A stretch of 64,000 nt of DNA from NCBI GenBank assembly GCA_037954235.1, contig JBBMOA010000010.1:17403529-17467528 (forward strand), read 5' to 3'. Below the pieces are notes generated by a model. It worked only from the letters and a program-made list of their open reading frames with translations. It made no database searches and had not been told where the DNA came from. The position numbers were made by a program, and so were the translations under genes. This DNA comes from Aulostomus chinensis (lineage: Eukaryota > Chordata > Actinopteri > Syngnathiformes > Aulostomidae). This document shows, piece by piece, positions 1 to 12,445 of this stretch (within the stretch, counting starts at the first letter, position 1; every line of letters begins with the position of its first letter).

Positions 1-1291
1 AATAATTCACTTCAAATGTAGCTTAACATTAGATGGCTGCATTTGTTATACAGTGGCTGAACAATTAGTCATGACAAAGGAAAACCTAAAAGGTGCTGCT
101 TACTGTGGCTTTGAACCAGGTGAGCAGGCCTCTGGGCTCTCGGCTATCTTATGCAACAGAGGGAAGAGAGGATATATTTTTATTTGCCTTGCACTTGGGT
201 GGAGCAGAAGTCGCTTCTGACTGATATCATGCAGATAAATGCAAAATGCCACTTTGTGCAATGCAAACAAAAAACTGGGAACAACAACAAACAAACAACT
301 GGGAATAATATTTCAGAGTTGAGAAGTTGTTTTTACGATATTTCTCTAGCACTGGGGAACCAGAACCATGCAGAAGTTAATAACTCATCAAGTACAGCTA
401 CAAACTGATAAATAGGTTGATAAGGAGCAAGTATGCAGACTGCTGGCTCCATTCCCAGAAAGACAGTGCATTTGAATAGTCTCTATTGTTCAGAAAGGAT
501 CCTGACTGAGTGATATGACCAGGAAGTGTCATCATGGCTGTCATGATAAGGACTTTTCTCTAAAACGCCTAGAAAAGGAGGTCCAGAGCTTCTTATGTTA
601 GCTCCTCTAGCATAGGATATACTGGACCATCCTTTTTGAAAGGATGAGAGATAATACTGTCCCACAATCCCTTGCCGCAGCATCACTGAATGTGACAAAC
701 AACCCAGCTGTTCACCAAAATAATCAATCAACATGATTGCAGCGAGAAACGGAGATCATAATACATATCTGACCCTTCGTCAAAAGCTGGGTTCAACTAG
801 TTTGTTAGAACAGCATAAAAAAATGCATGCATTATTTAGTTTAAGTTTTTCTTATGAATTAAAAATAAATCGACACTGGATTCATCTTTAACAGTCAAAT
901 GGAATTGAAATGAAGAAACATGTTTTTACTCACCGGTCTAAAAAAATAATCTAAAAGTTAAAAAGTATTTTCCTATGGAGAACTTAGAACTGCAGAATGT
1001 GGTTTTGCTGTTTATGTCCAACAGTATTTGCTGCAGTGTTACTGCATACATGGACATATTTCTAAGGAACAAAAAAGAATAAAATTTAATTAAATCAGCA
1101 ATAAAGAAGGATGGTTGCTTCATTCCTGTGTGTCAGGCATGTTCATGGGAACACGTGGAAGGGAATCTCCCAATCAAGGGTCCTGATAGCACATTTACCT
1201 AAATTAAGTTACCAATGTGTCTTTATCATATGCAATCTAATAAATATATTGTATATGAACACATACGTTTTTTGACCACCGGAAGAATTGT
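1..1291. other. Upstream flank, no gene recognised
   Basis: AT-rich sequence with only short chance frames. No splice-flanked coding stretch, RNA gene or recognisable transposon was seen. Confidence 0.5.
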
Positions 1292-1887
1292 TGCCCTTAC
1301 GATGCATCTAATTGGGATCCCTAAACTTATACAATGCTCATTTATGTTGATTGAAAGATGTTTATTGAAGTAATACCAGTTTAATGCTGAATTTATATTT
1401 GTCCATTATCTTTCACTGTTAATTTTTTTTATAATCATGCAACCCACAGTAGCCTGATTTGTTCCTTTTCATTTTATCTTTAATTAGAATATGCATTGTG
1501 AATCACTCCTGATATAATGTACTTCATTTTATTCACATAATAGTGTGTACAATTGATTTGCAGATCCAAAAATATATTATCCTTAGAGATGCCCTTACGA
1601 TGCATCTAATTGGGATCCCTAAACTTATACAATGCTCATTTATGTTGATTGAAAGATGTTTATTGAAGTAATACCAGTTTAATGCTGAATTTATATTTGT
1701 CCATTATCTTTCACTGTTAATTTTTTTTATAATCATGCAACCCACAGTAGCCTGATTTGTTCCTTTTCATTTTATCTTTAATTAGAATATGCATTGTGAA
1801 TCACTCCTGATATAATGTACTTCATTTTATTCACATAATAGTGTGTACAATTGATTTGCAGATCCAAAAATATATTATCCTTAGAGA
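1292..1887. repeat. Tandem duplication, 2 x 298 bp
   Basis: The unit starting tgcccttacgatgcatctaa at 1292 restarts at 1590 and runs to about 1887. I see no mismatch by eye over the whole 298 bp (shared landmarks: gggatccctaaac, ttttttttataatcatgc, gtgtgtacaattgatttgcag). The unit is AT-rich and not a microsatellite. Such identity points to a very recent duplication or an assembly duplication. Confidence 0.93.
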
Positions 1888-2089
1888 TTAATTTCGTAAG
1901 GCGTACTTGATTTGAATTAGATGTTTCTCTTTTTAAGATGACGTATTTTCTATCAAACCTTAATTTTGAATTTGACTATGTTTTTTTTTCTGCTTGTCTA
2001 GAACTTGCAACGAACCTAACTCTTCAAAATTCAGTGAGCAAGATGATACGTGAACACTTTAGCCTCGATTGACAAATATGCAATACTGA

Positions 2090-2420
2090 GGCGCGATTAC
2101 ACTGTTCCAATATGGCGGCTGCGTTGACGCACCGTGCTAATGAACAGCAGCGGCCAAGGCTCTTTCTAAGTAAATACATCTATATATAGATAGAGGGGAT
2201 GGTTACACTATCTGACTCCATCCGGTGTTGTTCTGTAGTTAGCATCCATGTTACCTTGACACTATGACGACTTTTTGTTTTTGCTTCTTCCTCTCCGTCT
2301 GTTAGAGACCCCTCTTCTTCGCTTCTCCGTCTTCTTCTTGGATTCAATGATGGGTGGCAAATAGCGTTAAAGGTGCATTACCGCCACCCTCTTTGTTGGC
2401 GTTTGGACCAGCTTGAGTTT
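2090..2420. repeat. CpG-containing interspersed repeat fragment (teleost type)
   Basis: A block with CpGs and the stretch gcaaatagcgttaaaggtgc followed by attaccgccacc resembles a repeat end I associate with many teleost loci. The left part (ccaatatggcggctgcgttgacgc) could also be a promoter-like YY1-type site. Family not named. Confidence 0.4.
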
Positions 2421-2427
2421 TGAGGGG

Positions 2428-3098
2428 AAAAAAAGCGCAAAATCAAAAACAATAATAGACTAGATCCTCGTAATCGTGCCATTTTCTTTTAAGAGGACAT
2501 TCAATACGTCATGTTTCTACAAATCGATACCACAACAAGAAAAGAGCATTCCCCCCCCCCCCCCCCATTTGTCAGTCTAAAATTGTCTTTAAAAATGACT
2601 TGAAATTGATTTAGGGTGAAAACTGCCCTAGAAATTGCGCTTTATATGAGGTTTTTGACGTAGTTCAAATGATTTTTTAAGTTTCATTGAATTCATCGTG
2701 TCATTGAATGTTATTGAGTGTTGTTGATGATGTTGTTTTTGCTCGTGTTGCTTCTGCATCCTCCTGGAGAACATCGTGGTTACAGTGATGCTCATTAGCC
2801 TATTTGACGGGGCGTTAATGTGACTTCAATTGCAGCTCTCCACATTAGATCTTCGTGAATTACATTTCATACTGACATATATGTTTGTTGTAAACACGTG
2901 ACAAATATGTTACATTAACATTTGTTGAAATTCCCGGTAAGCCATAGCTCTCAAGTCCTCTACATTAAGCTTCAGCAGTGTTCCGCCGAAATATGTTTTA
3001 CTTTCATTCTTATTCATTTCAGCCTAATGAAAAGTGCAGCCTACGGCGCAAAAGGAACGTGCAGGATAAAATATGCTAAGTAAAGGTCGGCGATGTGA
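2428..3098. other. Non-coding stretch between repeat fragment and coding-like block
   Basis: It contains a 16-base C homopolymer at 2551-2566 and otherwise unremarkable AT-rich sequence; nothing else supported. Confidence 0.5.
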
Positions 3099-3311
3099 GG
3101 TTTCATCCGTGCAGACTTACCTAAGGGACACATACGTCTCTGCCAGGATTTAAACAGATGTAACCCCGCCTCAATTTTTTCACAGTTCTTCACAGTCTCG
3201 GCGTCCCTTGCCTCCGACAGTGCCGATGGTAACTTCGTGCGTAAGGACCCTAGATACCAGACGAACATCTTTAACTCCTACTTCACCTCGCTGAAGACCA
3301 AAACTGACTAA
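3099..3311 (+). CDS. Unidentified coding-like frame ending in a stop (possible terminal exon)
   Basis: After a TGA at 3096-3098 the + frame is open for 70 codons to TAA at 3309-3311, without an in-frame ATG. Its last 41 codons follow a plausible acceptor (ttttttcacag ending 3185), favour C or G at third positions, and end IFNSYFTSLKTKTD. This looks like the C-terminal exon of a + strand gene whose earlier exons lie outside the window. The minus strand of the same interval also has an ATG-initiated frame (ATG near 3268) that runs into a strong donor (G|GTAAGT, 3119 downward), so a minus-strand first exon is the alternative. I do not recognise the protein on either strand. The block is mildly CpG-rich and could instead be promoter-proximal sequence of drd2. 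Confidence 0.3.
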   Translation, partial: GFIRADLPKGHIRLCQDLNRCNPASIFSQFFTVSASLASDSADGNFVRKDPRYQTNIFNSYFTSLKTKTD

Positions 3312-3399
3312 AGTCCTCCCCAGAAGACTTAACAAGAGAACAACCGACATATTAATGCTTTTTTTTTCTTTAATGTGATTTTATTTTATTTGCAAAATT

Positions 3400-3613
3400 G
3401 TGGCTCTCGCTCGCGTGGTTTCCCTTAATCATGCCTCGAGCAGATGCAACCACTCGGTAATTTGAAGAGAGTAAAAAAAAAAACCATGCCCAAAGCAAAT
3501 GAAGAATATAGTGGGAGCTAACTGTGGATGCTCTTGGAATTAATAGCTGCTGCCTGTAAAAACAACAACAAAAAAAACAAAAAAAACAAAACGGTGAAGC
3601 CTATGGCGTGAAG
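3400..3613 (+). other. Candidate 5' noncoding exon of drd2 (weak)
   Basis: A strong donor, AAG|GTAAGA, begins at 3614 just downstream of the CpG-richer 2.1-3.4 kb block. D2 genes have a noncoding exon 1 far upstream of the ATG exon (tens of kb in mammals), and no other donor in a CpG context stands out so clearly. The start boundary is arbitrary. Confidence 0.15.
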
Positions 3614-6391
3614 GTAAGACTGATTTTTTTTTTCTCTTATGTGCCAAACTTGGCTAAAAAAAAAAAACGGCAATCTATTGCTCCAGACGTTAAAAAATGT
3701 CTCCTGTGGATATGTAGTTATAGGAATACATTGGCTATTTGTTTTGAGTATTAACTTTCTTTTTTAAATTGCTGCTGTTGTGTGGACACTTGGTATAAAA
3801 ACTGAATCGTGGAGTATTCATGAACTAACAGTGCAAGTGTGAGACATACATAAATGTATTATCGGCAGGGTTTTACTTGTTTATCAGTTGTATCCACTAC
3901 TGAAAGCAAATATTTTCGCTCTCAAATGTAACACTGAAAAAGTGCTCGAGATGTAACGTTAATCTGTTGAGAGTACCTGAATATGTCAAGCTGTCGTTCT
4001 CTGGTTTCAGATCTGTTTGTGCCGTCCAGTTAGTAATCAGGAGCGTTTGTGTGTACCGATTGAGGCGGCGCGACCTGGTAGTGCAGGTGGCTGCTGTCGT
4101 CGCTGTACAGCCTCCCCCCGTCCTCGATGCTCCATGAACACCTTGAACAAGTCAGCCAGTCAATTGAATCAGGTGTAAAGACGGGTCCTTCGTCCCCAGC
4201 CCTCCCTTGATAATCCAGTTTAAGCTATCTGCGCTGTTCATTTGAAAGTTTGCCAGCCTTTTATGCTTGGTGGCATTTAACCTCTGTTGCAGTGTGATGA
4301 TTTCTTTTTAATGAGATGGTTCAATCTTGTTTTTCAAAGTTAATTGGTTTCTAGCTTTAATGAGTCACTGAGGTGAAAAGAGGAAAAATAATTTTGAACA
4401 TATTTAATCTAAACAAAAAAAAAACAACTGCTTTGACATCTGGTCACCAGGGCCACTGTAAGTCCATATTTGTGTCGGCTTCATCTTGATCGTGACACCT
4501 GGTTACCAAATCAGTGCTGTCATTATAAAGGCGACACTGCCAGGCTTTATCTGACAAGGAAAATTGTTTATGTCAACTCCAATTTGAATGCTTTCCTCAC
4601 AGAGAACGTGACCAGTTAATCCCAAGTGAAAGCATCTTGAGTTAAATACCAATACAGTATATCAGCCAGGACAGGTTCTTCTGTCCACTTACTGTCAAGC
4701 TAGCGACAGCCTTCGGACGCTTTGTTCATCCATATGGCTTCCACACTGTCTCAGATGTGTCACACCTCATTCTCTGGAAAACAGCTTTGCCAGTGCTGCC
4801 TGGCACAGCTTCTGTCAGGCTCATCTCCATTCAATAAAATCTCCTGGTTTTTGTTTTTCCTTTTTTTGAAATGCATACCTGTCTCAGCATGAATTAAATT
4901 AGCACACAACGACAATAATAGAAACAAGAGCACACATTCCAAAGCAGGGAGATCTGCTTATCTTAGAAAGAAAGGATTTGGTCTGCATACAAATATTTAC
5001 ACGAGGGTGGCGCACTACGTATCTCTAAGTGGATATTGCACAGTATTATCACTAAGGCTGCAACTGGTCAGTCAATACTGACATTTACATTTAACAATCT
5101 GTTCCCAAGACGGTTCTCAAGCTGCTGTACAATTCACCACTGTATTGAAGCTTCTGCCTTTTAAATCCAGTAAAAAACCAAAAGAGAAATGTTTCTTTGT
5201 GCAGTCTTTGAATGCTTGAAATCACAACTTCCGATCATAGACCCTTCAAAAAGCATTTTCAGATAAATATGACATAACCTTAATTGTAAGGATCTAAGTA
5301 TGAAAAGAAACCCGAAAAACTAAATTCTAGATCTATCTTTTTTTTTTTTTAACCAAAATACTGCATGATACTCAAGGTTCTCAAAAGGAGGCAGCAGTGG
5401 GCTGTCACACACTCAGGAAATGTCTCAACTCTACTTGAAACTTCATGTTTATCATTGAATTTGTCTTAACCATTGTGTGCATTTTGATGCTTACAAGATT
5501 GTGTCAGAACATTCAGATAACCTAATATTTCTCCCTATCAAGATGCATTGAGGCTCTCATATTAGGCCATGAATGCAGAAAGTTATGAATGTATTCTGTG
5601 GCTGGGTCAGTGTAAACAGAATAAAAATAAGCTTTGAGTGAACGTTTTCTGTAACAAGATGATCAAAAAGGGAAGGGAATGGATACGGTGGCTTCAATGA
5701 CCTTTGCATGCGGTTGTGTCTTGGACGCAAGTGAGCTAAGATGAAATATAAATAGTTTACCTTTTCTGCAATGGCAAAGACTAAGCGGATGTTCAAAATG
5801 TCTTCGAAATGAAATAGTGTAAACATAACCTAGAGTAACCAGCAGCGGAATTCTTATATTTGGTTGGTGACAGTATCCTGTTGTAATAGCAGTATGAAGG
5901 TAGGATATGTGGTGGTCATGTTGCTCAGGCAGCTCTATTGTCTTTTGACAGCCAAATCTTTTAATTGCATTGGATCTCTGTGGATTCCTCCCACTGAATG
6001 GCCTACATTCTCTCCTCCAGAAGCCCATTCCCTAGCATGTCAAATACGTCAGCAGTCTAGGGACCCGCACCATCACTGAGAGGATGGAGGAGCCAATTAG
6101 GTCCACAAACCAATAGGAGATCCATCATGATCTGGTTATGCTCCAGGTTACAGTTATGTGCTGACAAAGTTATGTCAGCTTCCTGGCCTGTCTGTACATT
6201 AATAGTAATGTGTCCATGTTACGTATTGATTGCATGTTGTATTGTAAACAGACTGGTGCATTATGTGTAACCTCTAGGGTTTAGTTTCATTCAGAAGGCT
6301 CTTTGCTGTCCTGTTTCACTGAATATAAACGTTTTAGCACTCATTATAAACTAGCACACTTACTGTTTTTTATGATTTCCTACATGGTGCA
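3614..6391. other. Non-coding, no gene recognised
   Basis: It includes a small CpG-containing patch at about 4040-4200 (gaggcggcgcgacc, ccgtcctcgatg) that could be regulatory. Open frames here, including a 121-codon minus frame near 5663-6028, lack family features and splice context. Confidence 0.4.
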
Positions 6392-6412
6392 AACACACAC
6401 ACACACACACAC
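6392..6412. repeat. (CA)n microsatellite
   Basis: About 10 uninterrupted AC units. Confidence 0.9.
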
Positions 6413-7190
6413 GCAAAATATATCAGTCTATTCTTTGCCCTTACACTGCACTTGAATTTTGCTAACACCTTCACAATTTTGTATGTATATTTAGAGCACA
6501 TACAAATACCTCCTAAATTTGCTAAAGGGACTACTTTGCTGCATAAAATCCAACCAAAGTAACCGCTACGCACCTAAATGCTCTGCTGGTTTGAAATGCA
6601 AGATCACATTTAATTTAAAAGCCAAGCCACTGGTTTTAATCTTTTAAAGCATGAAAAGTCAGAACTGAAGGTGCATTGAAAGGACAGCAAACCTTTCCAT
6701 GACTCTCTATCTCCTTGATCCACCATGGAGCTCGACGCTCACACAATAATCCCCTGAGAGGTGTGAAAGTGTGTTAGCTTCAGTTAGGCTACACCGGAGG
6801 ATAACCACCCCCAATACACGAATACAGCCATATGTGTGTGTATGAAGAATGCACGTGCACGACACATAGATGTGTCTGTGTATGAATGTCACTGAACGGG
6901 GAGTGTTCTACTTGCCTTTGGCTCATGATAAAATATCAGAGGTAAATGGCACGCAACTACTTCCAGGCCCACAGGGGGTTTCTTTGAACATTCAGATGAA
7001 AAAGCCTGGACCAAGGGGGTAATAGATATTGGAGCGATTGACAGGATGACAGAAAGAGAGGGAAAAGAAGAAGGATTACTAGCAACAGAAGAGAAAAAGA
7101 GCAGTTTCCCAGGAGAAAGTGTGTTCCATTCATGTGTTTCAAGTAGCACTGGTTCAAGATCATTGCAACACCAGCACGCAATGTTCAAAA

Positions 7191-7200
7191 CACACACACG

Positions 7201-7242
<42 letters not shown>
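7191..7242. repeat. (CA)n microsatellite
   Basis: A CA tract of about 52 bp with two CG interruptions near its start. Confidence 0.95.
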
Positions 7243-7244
<2 letters not shown>

Positions 7245-9225
7245 ATCAGAAATAATTATGTCTCACTCAGAACCGCTGTGAGATTCATTCGTTTTTGCTC
7301 TGAACCTCAACCTTGGGTTAAAAATTAGAATGTGAAATGAAATGGAGTGAAGTGTGAGACTCAAGCTTGGCATGAAACGCCTTACTTCTACATTTTTTTT
7401 CAATGTCTTGTGTCATGTGCTGAGTAAAGCAGGGGTTTTGTTAAACAGCACTCCAGCGGCAGTTTCTTTGACATCTTTCTCAAGAGGTCTGGGAGTTTTG
7501 TTTGCTGATGAAAGCAAGCATAGATCCTCCTGTATGGATGACCTTTTTGTCTCAGCTTTCATAAAGATACGAAGATGCATTATTGTCATCTGTTCATATC
7601 TGAAAAATAGCAGTCTGCAAAGATCACAGCTTTACAATAAAGTGCAAAAAGATCCTCAGCAGTTTTGAGTGACTGGGTGAGTATGTGTTATATGATACAG
7701 AAATGATCAGTTTTTACTCTTAATTAACCCTTTGTTTAAGCACATAATTACTGTACATTTCTGTGTACACAAATATTGATGATAGTCCAAAAAAAAACAT
7801 CAAAAGTCTCCAAACTGAAGTCTAAAACTTAATAAGTTGATATATTATATCTTTTTTTTTTTTTACAGTGTCATTGAATCGAATGACTTCCTGATTTAAT
7901 AGCAATGAAAAGTAGCTGCATTGTTAGTCAAGTACTCATCACAGTCATACTTTTGGATCCTCTAAAATTAAATAGAATTAACTGTGACATTCACATTTAA
8001 GATGAGTGAAAAACTGTCAATGAAAATCAAATTCTTGTTGAATTCAGCCATTAGGGGGGTGATCCAGAATGTTGTGGCTATGAGTAGAGGTACATACAAC
8101 AGAGCAGATGGGAGAAATGAAAATGAGACAGAAGGTGAACAGCTAGTTCCTTGAAATGGGTCACCATCCATTGTTCATCCATATGGATTTCAGTGTTTCA
8201 GATTTAGGGCAAGAGATGTGAAGCGGGAACAAATGAAATGCAAAAAAGTACACTGGAGTCCTCCGCAGAGCGACACAACTGACGTATTTAACCACCCGAT
8301 AAAGTAACATAAACTGCACCTCATTTAACACATAAAGGCAGTGAAGAATAACATAAACATCACTTCACTGAATCCCTGTCCTTGTCCAGCATCAACTCAG
8401 GCATCCATAACTGTGATGCATAGCAGCATGTCACTGTATCCATCCTGCTCCCAAAGCCGGACTGAAATAATCAATGTCCTTTCCTTCCATTTGGTTAAAG
8501 ATATGAGTCCAATAAACACAGGGATTCTACTTATAGAATGGAACATAAAAACTGATCACTCCTATTTTCATGCAAATTACAAGGAATGAATAATGACACT
8601 GACGTGAAAACAGGGCTCTTTTTTATATTAAATTTGAGGTTGCAAGAAAAATTAAAAATCACAATAACATTGTATCAAAGTAGTTGTGGTTGCCCTGATT
8701 GTGCTTTTGTAGTTGGTTGTTGTGCTTTTTTTTTCTGGTGAGGAATTTGTGGCTGCTCTCTAATCATTCACCACCCTCTGCCATTTGCAGATAAACTCAG
8801 ATTAGCTGAGTGTAAACTGACCACCCTGCATGAAAAAGCAAAGAAACAAAGCAAGCTAGTAGAGGTTTAAGGAGTTCATCAAGCTGTGAGCATCACATAC
8901 AGTTCTCATAATCGAAGCAGTATAAAACTGTTGCAGAAATATCATCTCAATGTTTAGATGTACCTTGATGCTCGCCTGATCAGACCATCTGTATCCAATG
9001 AGCTCAACATTTGATGTCTTAGCTTCATCTGGGTCCTCCATTAAACAACCATGAGAAGGTGAAGTAATGCTAAAAGAAAAAGTGACACCAGTCCACTTAA
9101 AAGGTCCAACCTGAAAAGAGACAGGATCAGAACAATATTGGCCTGAGACATTTCTTTGTTTGCCTTTTGGCTGAAAAAGGAAACCTGGAAAATACTGAGG
9201 TTAAACTAGAACCTTTCTCTTCTGC
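7243..9225. other. Non-coding, no gene recognised
   Basis: AT-rich single-copy-looking sequence. Frames of 60-104 codons have no recognisable content. Confidence 0.45.
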
Positions 9226-10289
9226 CAAGGGCTGAAACGATTCCTCAAGTAATTCGATTACTAAAATTCCTCAAGGCAAAATGTTTGCCTTGGAAGCCTT
9301 GTTTAAATCTGAAGTGTACTTTGTTTTGCATGTAGGGCAGTGAAATTCGGTATTAAACAGCTTAATTATTCAAGACCAGAGCATTGATAAGCTTAGGTTT
9401 TGATATGATTAATTATCACACATCTGCAGTGTCTCTCCTCTCTGAGTCAATGTAGTTGCACGTGCATGCAGTACTCACACATAGAGGAGGTCAGTGTGTT
9501 TCTCTCACCCCGTCTGTGTCTAATCTGTTGGCTTTCTTCATCAGCAGGATGTTTTATAAAATCACCCCAAAACCCAACACGTTTATTTTTGTTTTCCATG
9601 TAGGCCATAAATTCACCAGTGATTCAGTTTTTACAGCAGAAAGCTGCATGTGGAGGAGACTTGCTGTTAATGACAGAGTTTATTAAACAGTCAAAACTAC
9701 CGTGATGGTGAATGACATGGACACCAAGCAGGTGTACTTAAAAGATTAACAACTATATACGGAGGCCTTTATATTAAACAGGAGAGTCTGTCTTTCTCTG
9801 TCAGGAACTGTCTGACCTTCTCAGAGCAGAGCGAACAGGTGAGGGAGGAGAGGAGGCCAGACTGATCACTAATCAATCACAGATGCCGTCGTCTTCTCAG
9901 ACTGATTAAAAAGATAGAAATGTCAAACCCTGAGTGTCCGCACAAATAAAGTCCATGTGTGAAACACTGCAGAGTGTAACATCATGCTGTCCACAGACAG
10001 TCAGCTGTCATTAGTGTAACAGAAAGACAGAGGATCGTGTCTAGAAGGGAACCCAAGACAGCGAAAGATGGTGTAAGTTTCATTATTTAAGCAGAAACAA
10101 TGATCACAATCAGTCTCGCGAGAGTTGTGCAAATAAAGCGTTAGCTTCTAGACCCACCCCTAGAAAGGGGGGCATCTCCAAAAATAGAAAATCATGTCGT
10201 GGTACTGGTGTTGTAATGTGGCAGGCCATCATAAATAAAACACTGTTCACTAAGTCACAGAGAGTCACTGAAACACTGATCACTGACCA

Positions 10290-10610
10290 GTTGTGATGGA
10301 AAAAGTACTCGGATCCTTTACTTAAGTGAAAGCATTAAGACCACAATGTAAAAATACCTAATTACAATTAAAAGATCTTGTATGTAATTGTTTCCTTTTT
10401 TGGGAAAAATCAACATTTTTATTGCTTTTGTTGTACTTGATTACTAAATACAGACACGCAACCCCATAAGAGGAGAAAAAGGTGCTATGTTGGTGAACCA
10501 GTCCCCTGCAGGACCCTGTTTATACTGCAGCAAAAAGTTAAGTAGAAACAGTAAAAGTACAGTATAAGTACAGTCAAAGTCAAGGTACTTTGTACTTTTA
10601 CATTAGCATT
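10290..10610. repeat. Interspersed repeat with tacttaagt signature
   Basis: It begins with aaaaagtactcggatccttt and then acttaagtgaaagc, and ends in several aaaagtac/caaagtac words. This is the signature of a very common teleost nonautonomous DNA element. It lies inside the larger hAT-like composite. Confidence 0.5.
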
Positions 10611-10680
10611 TAATACTTGTTCATTTAAGAGACTTGTCCTATTTTCTCTTTTGTATAGAAGCATTGCTCTTAAATAAAGC

Positions 10681-11046
10681 ATCCATTCATCCATTTTCTT
10701 CTGCTTATCCTGTTAAAGATCACGGGGGTCTGGAGCCTATCCCAACAGCTTTTGGGCGAGAGGCGGGGTTCACCCTGGACTGGTTGCCAGTTCATCGCAG
10801 GGCCACCACATAGAGACAGACAACCATTCACACTCACAACTACTGTATGCTTACGGTCAATTTAAAGTATCCAATCAGCCTCGTACCCTCATGCACGTCT
10901 TTGGACTGTGGGAGGAGGCCGGAGTACCCAGAGAGAACCCACACAGGTACAAGGAGAACATGCAAACTCCACACAGAAAGACCCCGCTCCTCAAACCCGG
11001 AGCCTTCTTGCTTTGAGGCGACAGTGCTAACCACTGCACCACTGTC
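10681..11046 (+). mobile_element. Retroelement 3'-tail-type repeat (teleost 'ggactgtgggagga' family)
   Basis: It runs from atccattttcttctgcttatcc through ggagcctatccca, accctggactggttgccagt, ctttggactgtgggagga and catgcaaactccacacagaa to gctaaccactgcaccactgt. This ordered set of words marks a highly abundant fish repeat, probably a non-LTR retroelement tail. A truncated relative lies at 31506-31725. Confidence 0.7.
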
Positions 11047-11431
11047 TTAAATAAAGCAAAATAACCTAATTGAAAAAATTGCAGAATGTGCAATATTTCT
11101 TATGCAATTACTCGATTAATCGCCAGAATAACTAAGAGACCCAATAATAGTTTCCATTTCAAAATGAGTACAACTGGCCAATTCAATACCAATTTCTTAA
11201 ACATTTTAGCAAAACTCCCTACATAAAATACCCTGTAAACCATTTATTTTAGAACAGTGACTTATGCATCAGAGTATGTTCAGACCTCTACAAGGCAACA
11301 ATTACATAATAATTTGAGGAGAGGTCTCTGCATCACAGGTCAGCTTGAACTTAAATACAAAAGACCCTCTTTTGTGCTGGCTCATAGAGAACTGTTTGGG
11401 TGTTCATTTGTGTTTGAGTTGGAGTTAATTG

Positions 11432-11520
11432 GAAGAGTGTGGTGCTAGACCTACTTAACTTGTCAGGTGTCACAAGATAATTTCTGTTGTAATTTGGCGC
11501 TATACAAATAAAATTGACTT
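11432..11520 (+). mobile_element. Short retroelement tail ('ggcgctatacaaataaaattga' family)
   Basis: It contains gtggtgctagacctactta, then gataatttctgttgtaattt and ggcgctatacaaataaaatt, and ends in gacttgactgac. The same tail ends the copy at 52578-52945 and, reversed, starts the copy at 51950. Confidence 0.65.
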
Positions 11521-12270
11521 GACTGACTTTTCACGTGACTGCTGTGAGGCAATTTCTCAAAACTGAAAAGTCTGAAAATATACAGTACACCATGTTTATT
11601 CCTAGCATGCTACTACAGGCTCCAGCTTTTGCCCATGAAAAAATATGGATATACAGACACTTTTCACTGATGACAAGATTTAGTTTTTCACAGAATCAAG
11701 ATCATTTTGTAATATCCAAAATCTGGTTGCCACATGTCACAATGGTTCTCTCTTAGTTTGGTTAAAGACCTGCATGACCACATCTGCCCATAAGAACTGG
11801 AATTATACCACATTTTCACCCATAAACTGTGGAGTCATAGGGCAAAGAGCCTATTTACAACATGTAATTAAAATGTGATGTAGTCACAGTGTGTTGCAGA
11901 AGGACAATGAGGATGCAGTGGAGGAGATGGACATGCCAGCACTAGCCTTGATGTTCACAATAGCAATGTATTTCTCCTGATTTATCAGCGCCAGTCCACA
12001 AACTCTCTTCCTCTGCACTCTCTCTGTTTCTCATGCTTGTGTGTTTTTGGCCACCCAACCCCCACCTCATACATTCAACCAACCTGCTCCTGTTTCTGTT
12101 TGTGTGTATCTGTGTGTGCATTTGTATGCCTGGTTGTCTCTCTCGCTATATGGACAGCCAACACACCATCATCAATGAGAGCTTTTTATTTTGAAATTCA
12201 TTTTATTTTGACAATTTCTGCTTGGCTTGACCTGGTTGGCACCTTCTTAACATACTGAAGTAATTGCTTC
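11521..12270. other. Non-coding, no gene recognised
   Basis: No supported feature apart from chance frames. Confidence 0.45.
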
Positions 12271-12321
<51 letters not shown>

Positions 12322-12445
12322 ACTTTATTGTTCCCACAATGGGGAAATTTGTGTGTGCCGATGAGCCGGTCTGTATGGTCAGAATAGTAAAATGGGTGGT
12401 GGTTTGACCCTATGTGTCCCCTGCATTGATGTGGGGTGACAGCCA
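12271..12445 (-). mobile_element. GATA microsatellite joined to a retroelement tail
   Basis: About 12 AGAT units (12271-12320) run directly into aactttattgttcccacaat and ggggaaattt. The word 'actttatt-(g/t)-tccc-ggg(g)(a/c)aatt' next to a simple repeat recurs at 62000-62060 with a different repeat unit. This suggests a 3' tail inserted in minus orientation with a variable simple-repeat end. Confidence 0.6.

Larger units (their letters stand above)
9226..11140. mobile_element. Composite hAT-like nonautonomous element with nested insertions
   Basis: The left end reads ggctgaaacgattcctcaag then taattcgattac. The right end reads attactcgattaatcgccag. Both resemble the CGATTA-rich ends of a repeat widespread in teleosts. 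The interior holds unrelated repeat pieces at 10290-10610 and 10681-11046, so the element seems to have been hit by later insertions. Boundaries are approximate, and I found no clear target-site duplication or transposase frame. Confidence 0.5.

Noticed and set aside
2000..2070. Excellent acceptor (tttttttttctgcttgtctag) followed by a 22-codon frame to a stop
   Set aside because: One frame is open only briefly, no conserved protein was recognised, and the sequence runs into repeat-like DNA.
5663..6028. 121-codon minus-strand frame
   Set aside because: No family resemblance, no codon bias, and it overlaps other equally long chance frames.
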